Below the pieces are notes generated by a model. That model was not told where the DNA came from and made no database searches. It saw only the letters and a list, made by a program, of their open reading frames with translations. A program made the translations under genes and the position numbers. Shown here piece after piece: positions 1 to 6,847 of a stretch of 37,665 nt of DNA; within the stretch, counting starts at the first letter, position 1; the number at the start of each line of letters is the position of its first letter. Where the stretch lies: assembly GCA_001801055.1 (NCBI GenBank), contig MGWP01000051.1, positions 31,526 to 69,190 on the forward strand, read 5' to 3'. This DNA is from Gallionellales bacterium GWA2_55_18 (GTDB lineage: Bacteria > Pseudomonadota > Gammaproteobacteria > Burkholderiales > Gallionellaceae).

Positions 1-323
1 CAGTGCGCGGTGGCGGGCTTACCCGGCCAAACTGGGCAGGTTTCTCCGGCGGCGTTATCGCAAACGGTGAAGATGAAATCGAACTGCGGTGCGCCGGATG
101 CTACAAACTCATCCCAGCTTTTGCTGCGCAGCCCTTCGATGCCGTGCCCCTGCTGTTGCAGCCATTCCAGCGCATACGGATTGACCCGCCCGACCGGTTT
201 GCTGCCCGCGCTATATGCCTTGAATCTGCCTTTACCCAGGCTATTGAACAGCACCTCGCCCAGGATACTGCGCGCGGAATTACCGGTGCATAACACCAGC
301 ACGTTATAAGTTTTATTTTGCAA
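1..323 (-). CDS. arsC: Arsenate reductase ArsC, LMW-phosphatase fold (partial, C-terminus beyond window)
   Basis: Cytoplasmic reduction of arsenate to arsenite for arsenic detoxification. The N-terminal 107 residues are visible. The P-loop CTGNSARS (C-x5-R-S) near residue 12 is the signature of the low-molecular-weight phosphatase/arsenate reductase fold, and the segment [18 protein letters not shown] near the left edge is typical of this ArsC family (C-D-N-A-A-x-E-x-C-P). I chose the TTG at 321-323 because AAGGAG lies 6 nt upstream and no nearby in-frame ATG fits; the next residues are [10 protein letters not shown]. It lies downstream of arsR on the same strand, so an arsR-arsC operon is expected, although a long palindromic repeat sits between them and may act as a transcription or mRNA-processing element. 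The gene is cut by the window edge. Confidence 0.88.
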   Translation of the reverse strand, partial: MQNKTYNVLVLCTGNSARSILGEVLFNSLGKGRFKAYSAGSKPVGRVNPYALEWLQQQGHGIEGLRSKSWDEFVASGAPQFDFIFTVCDNAAGETCPVWPGKPATAH

Positions 324-414
324 GGTATGCTCCTTATAAAGAATGACGAAATCAGAATTATTTGAGGCAACCTAATCCGGGTGAACCGGAATTAAAAATT
401 GAGCGCAGTCTTCT

Positions 415-495
415 CGTAGGTTGGGCAAAGCGCAGCGTGCCCAACAAGCGAAGATATTATTAATGTTGGGCACGCTGCGCTTTGCCCAACCTACG
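415..495. repeat. Long perfect inverted repeat (REP-like, CGTAGGTTGGGCAAAGCG family)
   Basis: Two perfectly complementary 32-nt arms (415-446 and 464-495) flank a 17-nt loop. The arm begins CGTAGGTTGGGCAAAGCGCA. The same element, differing only in a few bases, recurs at 33595-33668, and decayed forms occur at 21746-21797 and 25766-25811. It is intergenic between arsR and arsC and could form a strong hairpin in the arsR-arsC transcript. It looks like a dispersed non-coding palindromic element; no transposase is present. Confidence 0.9.
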
Positions 496-508
496 TGCTA
501 CGCACTGA

Positions 509-826
509 TTATTTATTTCCCGGTTTGCAGGCATCCGGGTTTCCACCGCAGCAGTTTTCCGTCAGATACGCCACCATGCCGTTCATCACCGTAAAATTCG
601 CCGCGTAATAAATAAAGCGTCCGTCCTGCCTGCTGTCCAGCAGCCCGGCATGACTCAGCGTCTTGAAATGGAACGACAGTGTGGCCGGAGACACTTTCAG
701 CTTTTCGGCCACCTGCCCCGCCGCCAGGCCATCCGGCCCGCGCGCCACCAGCAGGCGGTAAATCGCCAACCGGGTGGGTTGCGCCAGCGCCGCCAATGCC
801 ATTACCACTTGAGCCGGTTTCATCAT
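509..826 (-). CDS. arsR: ArsR/SmtB-family metalloregulator
   Basis: Winged-helix repressor that leaves its operator when it binds arsenite or a related metalloid. The 105 residues match the family size. The helix-turn-helix is at about residues 38-60 (AEKLKVSPATLSFHFKTLSH), followed by the wing (GLLDSRQDGRFIYY). The canonical ELCVCDL metal site in the DNA-binding helix is absent; instead there is a C-terminal Cys pair (ENCCGGNPDAC), as in ArsR proteins that place their thiolate ligands near the C-terminus. The start is one of two adjacent ATGs (826 or 823). Its position ahead of arsC supports an arsenic role. An AT-rich 13-bp palindrome just upstream is a candidate operator for autoregulation. 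Confidence 0.88.
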   Translation of the reverse strand: MMKPAQVVMALAALAQPTRLAIYRLLVARGPDGLAAGQVAEKLKVSPATLSFHFKTLSHAGLLDSRQDGRFIYYAANFTVMNGMVAYLTENCCGGNPDACKPGNK

Positions 827-837
827 TTTATATTTCC

Positions 838-850
838 ATTGTTAAACAAT
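838..850. promoter_or_regulatory. Candidate ArsR operator palindrome
   Basis: ATTGTTAAACAAT is a perfect 13-nt palindrome (6-1-6) lying 12 nt upstream of the arsR start in AT-rich sequence. Its place, size and composition suit autoregulation by an ArsR-family dimer. The link is inferred from position only. Confidence 0.4.
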
Positions 851-1008
851 TATTAAAATGTCAGGTAAGATTAAAGCAAATGTTTTCGGAAAATGCAAAA
901 CTACTTTTTCTCAGCGGGCGTGATGCAACAAATCTGCAACAGTGCTTTAACTCAATTGAAACATTCTGCAACTATGCTGCCGCGTATTCCATCCATAGAA
1001 TATTTACG

Positions 1009-2781
1009 ATGAAAACGCTCCAGGACATATTGAACCAACGCAACCTCTCCGCACTGTTTCAGCCGATCATGGATATTTCCAGCGGTACGTTTCTGGGCTT
1101 CGAGGGGCTGATACGCGGCCCGGCCAATAGCCCGCTGCATTCGCCGATCAACTTATTCGGCGCGGCCAAACAGCAAGGGCTTTCTCTGGAAACCGAAATG
1201 CTGTGCCGCCAGATTGTGCTGGAATCCTTTGCCGCCCAGAACCTCCCCGGCAAATTATTCCTGAATGTCAGCCCGGATGCCTTGGCGCACCCCAGCTTCA
1301 AAAACGGGCAAACGCTGGCTTACCTTGAAAATCTCGGCATCGACCCGCAGCGGGTCATCATCGAAATCACCGAAAATCAACCCACCTTCGATTTTGAGGG
1401 GATGCGTAACGCACTGCTGCACTACCGCAGTATGGGATTCCAGATTGCGCTAGACGATTTGGGCGAAGGCTTTTCGAGCTTGCGGTTGTGGTCCGAATTG
1501 CGCCCCGAATTCGTAAAGATAGATATGCATTTCGTGCAAGGCATCAATGCCGATCCGCTCAAACAGCAGTTTTTAAGGTCGATCCAAAGCATCGCGCTAA
1601 GCTCCGGCACACAAGTGATTGCGGAAGGAATCGAAACGGATGCCGAATTCAGGGTGATACGCGACATCGGCATCGCATGCGGACAGGGCTATTTTATTGC
1701 CCGCCCCAATCCCATCCCACCGCTGCACCCGCCCGCCGAAGTCGGTTGTCTGATCAACACCAACTGCACCGTCGAACAACCCTATAGCAGCAAACGCAGC
1801 ATCACGGTGGAAGCGCTGTTGCGTTATGTGGAACCGTTCCAGCCGGATACCGAGGCTGAAAAAATATTCGCCTGTTTTTCCGCAAATAAAGACTTGCGCG
1901 CCATTCCTGTCGTCAAGCATGGGCGTCCCGTCGGATTGATTAACCGGTATGAGTTTGTGGACAGTTTTGCCAAGCCTTTCCGCCGTGAACTGCTCGGTAA
2001 AAAGCCTTGCCAGGACATGATGAACGCAGATCCGTTGATGGTGGAAAAATCGACTCCCATCCATGAATTGAGCAGCTTCCTGAGTGAATCCGGAATCGAG
2101 CATTTTACCGACGGATTCATCATTACCGAGCAAGGCCGTTACATCGGGCTCGGCACCGGGCAAGACCTGTTGCGCGAAATCACCAATGCGCAAATCGAAA
2201 CCGCGCGTTACGCCAACCCATTGACCCTGCTGCCCGGCAATGTCCCCATCAATGAGCACATCGATTTTTTGCTGGAATCCGGAAAATCGTTCGCCGTCTG
2301 TTATGGCGACCTGGACAACTTCAAACCCTTCAACGATGTGTATGGCTACCGCAAAGGCGATGAGATGATCCAGTTCACTGGCAAGCTGCTCGGCAATGCC
2401 TGCGATCCCCAACACGATTTTATCGGGCATATCGGCGGCGACGATTTTATCCTTGTCCTGCAAAGCGCAGATTGGGAAAAACGCTGTAGCCAGGCTCTGA
2501 CTTCCTTCGCGCAAACATCCCTGGTATTGTTTGAAGCAAGGCATCGTTCTAGCGGCGGCTACTCGAGCGAAGACCGCCAGGGCCGCGTTGTTTACCACCC
2601 GCTGCCCACGCTCTCGATTGGCGTAATCTGGGCTACCGCAGAATTATTCCACTCGCACCATGAAATAGCCGAGGCCGCCACGGTCGCCAAAAAAATGGCC
2701 AAGAAGAAACCGGGCAACAGCCTGTTCATCGAGCGGCGCGAATTGCCGCAGCCAAAAATGGCTGAAATCTATTATGGATAA
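1009..2781 (+). CDS. EAL-CBS-GGDEF cyclic-di-GMP signalling protein
   Basis: Predicted cytosolic enzyme of c-di-GMP turnover with about 590 residues. The EAL phosphodiesterase domain is N-terminal (about 10-250): EGL at 32-34 in place of EAL, then FLNVSP, EITE, DDLGEGFSSL, KID, IAEGIET and GQGYF, so the usual metal and catalytic residues look retained. A pair of CBS repeats follows (about 265-400), normally a nucleotide-sensing module. A GGDEF domain is C-terminal, with GGDDF at 476-480; the conservative E-to-D change leaves cyclase activity uncertain. There is no transmembrane segment. I chose ATG 1009 because the EAL domain begins right after it; the frame is open further upstream (ATG at 880) and neither start has a strong ribosome site. 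The 3' end overlaps plsC by 8 nt, implying translational coupling. Confidence 0.85.
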   Translation: MKTLQDILNQRNLSALFQPIMDISSGTFLGFEGLIRGPANSPLHSPINLFGAAKQQGLSLETEMLCRQIVLESFAAQNLPGKLFLNVSPDALAHPSFKNGQTLAYLENLGIDPQRVIIEITENQPTFDFEGMRNALLHYRSMGFQIALDDLGEGFSSLRLWSELRPEFVKIDMHFVQGINADPLKQQFLRSIQSIALSSGTQVIAEGIETDAEFRVIRDIGIACGQGYFIARPNPIPPLHPPAEVGCLINTNCTVEQPYSSKRSITVEALLRYVEPFQPDTEAEKIFACFSANKDLRAIPVVKHGRPVGLINRYEFVDSFAKPFRRELLGKKPCQDMMNADPLMVEKSTPIHELSSFLSESGIEHFTDGFIITEQGRYIGLGTGQDLLREITNAQIETARYANPLTLLPGNVPINEHIDFLLESGKSFAVCYGDLDNFKPFNDVYGYRKGDEMIQFTGKLLGNACDPQHDFIGHIGGDDFILVLQSADWEKRCSQALTSFAQTSLVLFEARHRSSGGYSSEDRQGRVVYHPLPTLSIGVIWATAELFHSHHEIAEAATVAKKMAKKKPGNSLFIERRELPQPKMAEIYYG

Positions 2782-3646
2782 ACGTCCGCCGGATATCCTG
2801 ATCGGCGTGTTCCGTGGCTGTCGTCTTGCCTTGCATTTTTTGTGCGGGATGCTGCTGGCGATCTTTTACCCGCATCTGAGTCATAACAGGCAACGCCGCA
2901 TTCTGAAAACATGGAGCCGACAACTATTGGACATCCTCAACATCGGTATCCGCACCGAGGGGCAACGGCTCGTGCGCGGCGAAAGCGGCTGCCTGGTTGT
3001 CGCCAACCATGTTTCGTGGCTGGACATTTTTGTACTGAACGCAGTATACCCATCGCGCTTTATTGCCAAAGCGGAAGTGCGCAACTGGCCGTTCATCGGC
3101 TGGCTATGCAAACGTAGCGGCACCATATTCATCGAGCGTGCCATACGCCAGGATGCCTCCTCGGTTAATCTGCGTGTCAGCGCACTGCTCAAACATGGCG
3201 TTTGTGTGGGACTGTTCCCCGAGGGCGCCACGACAGACGGAAAACAGGTCGGGCATTTCCACTCGGCGCTCATCCAGCCCGCGATTGATGCCGGAGCAAG
3301 GCTTTGCCCGATCGCCTTGCGCTATCACGACGAAGCAGGTGAACTGAGTGCCGCCGCCGCTTTCACCGGCGACACAACACTTGCGCAGTCGATCCGGCAA
3401 ATTCTGTGTTGTCGGCATCTCAACGCACTGGTTGTGTTCAATCCCGCACTGATTGCTGCCGGCGAGAACCGCAGAGTATTGGCACGCGCTGCACAGGAAG
3501 CCATCTCGCAAGGGCTGCAAAAAATTGCCGCTATGCAGCAAGTGCCGAAACAACAGACGACCCCCGCCATTCCTCAAGCGCTACTCTCGGCTCAGTCCGG
3601 TTATGCGTCGCTCGTCCTTCCGCTCCCTGACCGGCTATCCAAGTAG
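2774..3646 (+). CDS. plsC: Lysophospholipid acyltransferase, PlsC/OlsA type
   Basis: Membrane-associated acyltransferase that esterifies a lysolipid with an acyl chain, making phosphatidate or, in OlsA-like members, ornithine lipid. It has 290 residues. A hydrophobic stretch at about 11-32 is a likely membrane anchor. The catalytic H-x4-D motif is NHVSWLD (His79, Asp84), and the second signature is FPEGATTDG near 148-156, with IFIERA between them. Its start overlaps the end of the EAL-CBS-GGDEF gene. The next gene is a truncated OlsB-like N-acyltransferase, and OlsB plus an OlsA/PlsC enzyme is the standard pair for ornithine-lipid synthesis, so this may be OlsA rather than the essential housekeeping PlsC. 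The substrate cannot be decided from sequence. Confidence 0.85.
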   Translation: MDKRPPDILIGVFRGCRLALHFLCGMLLAIFYPHLSHNRQRRILKTWSRQLLDILNIGIRTEGQRLVRGESGCLVVANHVSWLDIFVLNAVYPSRFIAKAEVRNWPFIGWLCKRSGTIFIERAIRQDASSVNLRVSALLKHGVCVGLFPEGATTDGKQVGHFHSALIQPAIDAGARLCPIALRYHDEAGELSAAAAFTGDTTLAQSIRQILCCRHLNALVVFNPALIAAGENRRVLARAAQEAISQGLQKIAAMQQVPKQQTTPAIPQALLSAQSGYASLVLPLPDRLSK

Positions 3647-3648
3647 CG

Positions 3649-3677
3649 ATTTCACAAACTCTTCATATTCCCGTCAT
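3649..3677 (+). promoter_or_regulatory. Possible Pho-box-like direct repeats before the olsB remnant
   Basis: Three heptamers in 11-nt register, ATTTCAC, TCTTCAT and CCGTCAT, separated by 4-nt AT-rich spacers. The last two resemble the PhoB box (CTGTCAT-N4-CTGTCAT): the second matches 6 of 7 bases, the first 4 of 7. No clear -10 lies exactly 10 nt downstream, so this is weaker than the sites at pstS and the porin. Confidence 0.35.
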
Positions 3678-3735
3678 CACCCTGCAACAGGGATTCAATA
3701 ACCTGCATGCATTCTCAACCAACCAAGGAGATGCC

Positions 3736-3975
3736 ATGCCGGAGCTTAACCGACAAACTCAACCCGCAGTTCAACGCCGCCTGATAACCAATCTGGCACA
3801 CAGCGAAGCTGAAGTATTAGAAGCCCAACGCCTGCACTACAAAGTGTTTACCGAAGAAATGGGGGCGAACCTGCCCGGCGCAAGCATAGAAATTGACCGC
3901 TATGTGAAACGCTTTCTAAAAATATCGGAGCAATTTCTCAAAATATCACCCGGCAAGCCGCGCTTGAATGGGTAG
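3736..3975 (+). pseudogene. olsB: Truncated OlsB-like ornithine/amino-acid N-acyltransferase remnant
   Basis: The first 56 or so residues look like the start of the OlsB/hemolysin-like GNAT family, which N-acylates ornithine in the first step of ornithine-lipid synthesis: LAHSEAEVLEAQRLHYKVF followed by EEMGANLPGA and EIDRY. Full-length members are about 250 residues, whereas this frame stops after 79. After IDRY (about nt 3905) the family pattern is lost and the tail repeats FLKIS twice before a stop, which suggests the remaining gene was deleted or replaced. A good ribosome site (AAGGAG) remains in front of ATG 3736. It follows plsC on the same strand and runs into the hemerythrin genes. 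I assigned the family from remembered N-terminal features, so an unrelated short protein is possible. Confidence 0.6.
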
Positions 3976-4009
3976 CGTTTTTCAACCGGATATAGGAAGT
4001 GCAGGGGGC

Positions 4010-4456
4010 ATGATGAGATTGGAATGGGCAAAACAATTGAGTGTTGGGAATGCGATTATCGATTCCGACCACCAAAAGTTAATCACTATGATCAATTGTG
4101 CAGAGGACATGATAAAAAAGAAGGATAACTTCGCCATGTCACTAGCATTTACCCAGATTGAGCATTATTTGCATGTTCATTTTGTGAATGAAGAAATGTT
4201 TGCGCAAGCACTCAACTTTCCTTTCGCCCTACACAAGCTGGGGCATCAAAATATGCGGACAGCAATCGATCTCACAAAACATGAACTAAAGAAAAATGGC
4301 ATAGAGATTACTCCCAAATTCGTAATGGAGCATTACGCTCAATTTTTGCGTAATTGGCTGATCAAACACATCACCGAGGAAGACATGCTAATGAAACCAG
4401 TGCTGCAAACCCGCCCTTACGACTTCAAGATTGGCGAAGCGCATTTCTATTGTTGA
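4010..4456 (+). CDS. Bacteriohemerythrin (copy 1)
   Basis: Four-helix-bundle protein that binds O2 at a carboxylate-bridged di-iron centre; roles in the family include O2 sensing, storage or delivery. The expected ligands are all visible in 148 residues: His in DSDHQKL, His/Glu in HVHFVNEE, H-x3-H in LHKLGH, and H-x4-D in HITEED. No extra domain or signal peptide is present, so it should be cytoplasmic. I start at the MMRLEW methionines (ATG 4010 or 4013), which follow a purine-rich AGTGCAGGGGGC; an ATG at 3968 in the same frame overlaps the olsB remnant and lacks family similarity. A paralogue follows at 4790, sharing the ending MLMKPxLQTRxY. Confidence 0.88.
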   Translation: MMRLEWAKQLSVGNAIIDSDHQKLITMINCAEDMIKKKDNFAMSLAFTQIEHYLHVHFVNEEMFAQALNFPFALHKLGHQNMRTAIDLTKHELKKNGIEITPKFVMEHYAQFLRNWLIKHITEEDMLMKPVLQTRPYDFKIGEAHFYC

Positions 4457-4502
4457 AGTTAAGCGTTAACCGACCCCATAAACATCAATGAAGGAAAATA
4501 TC

Positions 4503-4739
4503 ATGCGAGTCAGAAAAATATTGGGCAGGGTAGTAAAAGATGATGTCAGCCACGGTGTCGCCAAGCTGGAAAATAACCACTATGCCGTCGGCCAACTGGC
4601 GATTGGACAAATGGTGGCGAGGGGCGCCCAATTTGAAACCCTAGATGCCGCTTTCGACCACTGGCTAACCACATTGCCTATGGAATGGCGGGAATGCAGT
4701 AATGAGCAAAGGCGTAGCCCTAGGCAGCAAGGGTTATAG
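4503..4739 (+). CDS. Small hypothetical protein between the two hemerythrins
   Basis: I do not recognise this 78-residue protein. ATG 4503 is preferred over ATG 4488 because AAGGA (4491-4495) lies 7 nt before it. The sequence begins MRVRKILGRVVKDD and is soluble and basic at the N-terminus, with a central stretch HYAVGQLAIGQMVARGAQF and a C-terminus rich in Arg and Gln (NEQRRSPRQQGL). There is no membrane segment, signal peptide or Cys motif. It sits 46 nt after hemerythrin 1 and 50 nt before hemerythrin 2 on the same strand, so co-transcription is likely and a partner role is possible. Confidence 0.55.
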   Translation: MRVRKILGRVVKDDVSHGVAKLENNHYAVGQLAIGQMVARGAQFETLDAAFDHWLTTLPMEWRECSNEQRRSPRQQGL

Positions 4740-4789
4740 CCACCACTCCGCTTCGTTTGGACCAAAAAGTATTATTTCAAGGAAACATG

Positions 4790-5272
4790 ATGGCCTTAAT
4801 ATGGCGAAAACATTTGAGTGTCGGAAATGCCATGCTGGATTTCGAACATAAAAGTTTGATAGGCATGGTTAACAGTATTGAATACGCGATTAACACAAAG
4901 AATCGTTCCACCTTGTTTGTGGCAATTAAATTATTCAAGGATCGTGCGGATACTCATTTTGCAAACGAGGTGCGGTTTGCGCAGGCGCTCAACCTCTCTT
5001 TTACGCAACACGAACTGGCGCATCAACATTTGCAAAAAGAGCTTTTGCACACGGTAGGCCAGTTGGCTGTCAAGGTCAACACATGGCCTGAATATGTAAT
5101 GGATTACTACCCGCAATTTTTGAGGGATTGGTTGATCGAGCATATCACCGATGAGGATATGCTGATGAAACCGGCACTGCAAACCCGCGACTACACCTTC
5201 TGGCCCGGCGGGAAAGATGATGAAACAAATCACATTGCCGGGCATACCGCGAACCTTTATCTGCAACTTTAA
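4790..5272 (+). CDS. Bacteriohemerythrin (copy 2)
   Basis: Second O2-binding di-iron hemerythrin, about 160 residues. The ligand set is partly shifted from copy 1: H in LDFEHKSL, H-x3-E in DTHFANEV (His then Glu), H-x3-H in QHELAHQH, and H-x4-D in HITDEDMLM. It has a longer C-terminal tail (TFWPGGKDDETNHIAGH). ATG 4790 has AAGGA 6 nt upstream; ATG 4787 directly before it is the alternative. It clearly resembles copy 1 (same start LSVGNAM, same end MLMKPALQTRDY) but has diverged throughout, so this is an older duplication, not a recent one. Confidence 0.87.
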   Translation: MALIWRKHLSVGNAMLDFEHKSLIGMVNSIEYAINTKNRSTLFVAIKLFKDRADTHFANEVRFAQALNLSFTQHELAHQHLQKELLHTVGQLAVKVNTWPEYVMDYYPQFLRDWLIEHITDEDMLMKPALQTRDYTFWPGGKDDETNHIAGHTANLYLQL

Positions 5273-5352
5273 ATCCCGGCAGCGTGTAGTTATCCATCGG
5301 CTATCCGGAACCCGGCTTCCCTGTGCGATATATTTTCCAGGCAACCCTGCAC

Positions 5353-5404
5353 TTGTCACAAATCCGTCACTTTTCCTTCATCAATTTTTCACATTGGCTA
5401 TTTA
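5353..5404 (+). promoter_or_regulatory. Tandem Pho-box-like array and -10 upstream of the porin
   Basis: Four consecutive heptamers repeat every 11 nt: TTGTCAC, CCGTCAC, CCTTCAT and TTTTCAC (5353-5392), each followed by a 4-nt spacer. The first two form an 18-nt site TTGTCACAAATCCGTCAC matching the PhoB box consensus CTGTCAT-AAAT-CTGTCAT at 14 positions. A possible -10, TATTTA, begins at 5399. Two head-to-tail PhoB dimers would fit. The family consensus is established knowledge; function here is inferred. Confidence 0.6.
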
Positions 5405-5454
5405 AGCTGCCGGAGTCGCACTAGGGCGGCTTTTAATTTATTGGGGGATTTACA

Positions 5455-6588
5455 ATGCAAAAAGCAATCACAAAGCAAAAGAAACTCATCGTCGTCGCGC
5501 TGGCAGCAGCAGCCTTCTCGGTGCCCGCGTTGGCCGAGACCGGCAATGTGAGCATTTATGGCGTAGCCGACTTGTCATATGATTTCATCAACAACGGCAC
5601 CTCTGCTGCCGGCGTAGCGGGCGCGAGCAAGAGCAACGTATCAAGCAACATTTCGAAACTGGGCCTCAAGGGTGCGGAGGGACTGGACAACGGCCTGTCG
5701 GTAATCTGGCAGATCGAGCAACAGATCAATATCGACAATTCCACAAATGTCGCCAACACATTGGCTTCCCGCAATAGTTTTCTGGGCTTGAAGAGCGACA
5801 GCGCAGGCACCGTGCTGCTGGGCCGCCACGACACCCCCTACAAACTGGCTACACGCAAGCTGGATCCGTTCAATGACAGCATCGCCGATGGCCGCGCGCT
5901 GATGGGTGCCGTGGCCGGCAAATCCTCCAGTGTGGCTTTTGATGGCCGCCAGGGCGATATCATCTTCTATACCACTCCTGCCATGAACGGCTTCACCGGT
6001 TTGATTGCCTACGCCAATCTGGCAGAGGCCAACACCACGGCGACTGCCTCCAAGGACAACCTCCTGAGCCTGGCGGCCATGTACAATGTTGCCCCGTTTG
6101 TAGGCTCTTTCGCCTACGAAGAACATAAGCGCGAAACCGTCCGCGCCGGCGGCAAGGAATCGGCCTGGAAGATGGGGCTGGGCTACACGATAGCTGATTT
6201 TACTATCGGTTTCGAATATGAGAAATTGAGCGACAATTTGTGTACTGCCGTGGTAGCTGGCGGCTGTGCAGCGATCGGCGCCGACCGTTATGGACACAAC
6301 GCTTACTTTCTCTCCGGCGTCTACAAAATGGGCATGAACGCCATTAATTTTACCTACGGCAAGGCGGGAAAACTGGCTTCGACCGCAGATAGTGGCGCAA
6401 ACCAGTTCGGCTTGGGCTACAACTACGGCCTGAGCAAGCGCACCAAGCTGTACGCGATCTATTCCCGCATCAGCAACCAGTCCGGGATCAATTACGGCTT
6501 CACCCAAAGCACTGCGGCAGCGGGCACGATCAACGGTACCGGCGCTTCCCCGTCTGTCGTTTCTCTTGGCATAAAGCACACCTTCTGA
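5455..6588 (+). CDS. Gram-negative porin (Porin_4/OmpC-like, betaproteobacterial type)
   Basis: Outer-membrane trimeric beta-barrel channel, 377 residues, a usual size for betaproteobacterial porins. The signal peptide is KKLIVVALAAAAFSVPALA, with cleavage before ETGNVSIYG, the classic mature start of this family (x-S-V-x-I-Y-G-x-x-D). Further signatures are SNISKLGLKGAEGLDNGLS, FLGLKSDSAGTVLLGRHDTP and the C-terminal SLGIKHTF ending in Phe for Bam-dependent assembly. The ribosome site GGGGGA precedes the ATG. A tandem Pho-box-like array lies about 60 nt upstream and pstS follows downstream, so this may be a phosphate-starvation porin functionally like PhoE or OprP. That specificity is inferred from regulation and position, not from pore residues. 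Confidence 0.93.
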   Translation: MQKAITKQKKLIVVALAAAAFSVPALAETGNVSIYGVADLSYDFINNGTSAAGVAGASKSNVSSNISKLGLKGAEGLDNGLSVIWQIEQQINIDNSTNVANTLASRNSFLGLKSDSAGTVLLGRHDTPYKLATRKLDPFNDSIADGRALMGAVAGKSSSVAFDGRQGDIIFYTTPAMNGFTGLIAYANLAEANTTATASKDNLLSLAAMYNVAPFVGSFAYEEHKRETVRAGGKESAWKMGLGYTIADFTIGFEYEKLSDNLCTAVVAGGCAAIGADRYGHNAYFLSGVYKMGMNAINFTYGKAGKLASTADSGANQFGLGYNYGLSKRTKLYAIYSRISNQSGINYGFTQSTAAAGTINGTGASPSVVSLGIKHTF

Positions 6589-6638
6589 TTGGAACTACTG
6601 GTGAAACAACCAGCCGGTACAGTCGATCCGAATGAACT

Positions 6639-6668
6639 GGCGGGCATCTTCGGGTGCCCGTCTTTATT
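6639..6668 (+). terminator. Rho-independent terminator after the porin
   Basis: A 10-bp stem (GGCGGGCATC paired with GGTGCCCGTC, two G-T wobbles) with a stable TTCG tetraloop, followed by TTTATT. It lies 50 nt after the porin stop and separates it from the pst operon. Confidence 0.85.
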
Positions 6669-6743
6669 GGACAAAAGCCCGGAAATAGCTTGGCGGAAAG
6701 TATCTTGACCGGGATGGTTTGAAACTGCTATCCCGAATCCGCC

Positions 6744-6777
6744 CTGTAATATTTCCGTCACACAAATACCCTAACAT
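6744..6777 (+). promoter_or_regulatory. Pho box and -10 of the pst operon
   Basis: CTGTAATATTTCCGTCAC (6744-6761) matches the 18-nt PhoB box consensus CTGTCATAAATCTGTCAT at 13 positions, and TAACAT (6772-6777) starts exactly 10 nt after it, the classic spacing of PhoB-activated promoters in which the box replaces the -35. The predicted leader to the pstS ATG is about 65 nt. This predicts strong induction by low phosphate. Confidence 0.7.
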
Positions 6778-6847
6778 GCAGGTTCACAACAAAAATATTA
6801 TTGATTCAAGCTTCATCCCTGAAGCGACACAACCAAATGGAGGCAAC

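Noticed and set aside
1597-2598. 333-codon open frame on the minus strand
   Set aside because: It lies entirely antisense to the EAL-CBS-GGDEF gene, which has clear domain motifs; its translation shows no recognisable family.
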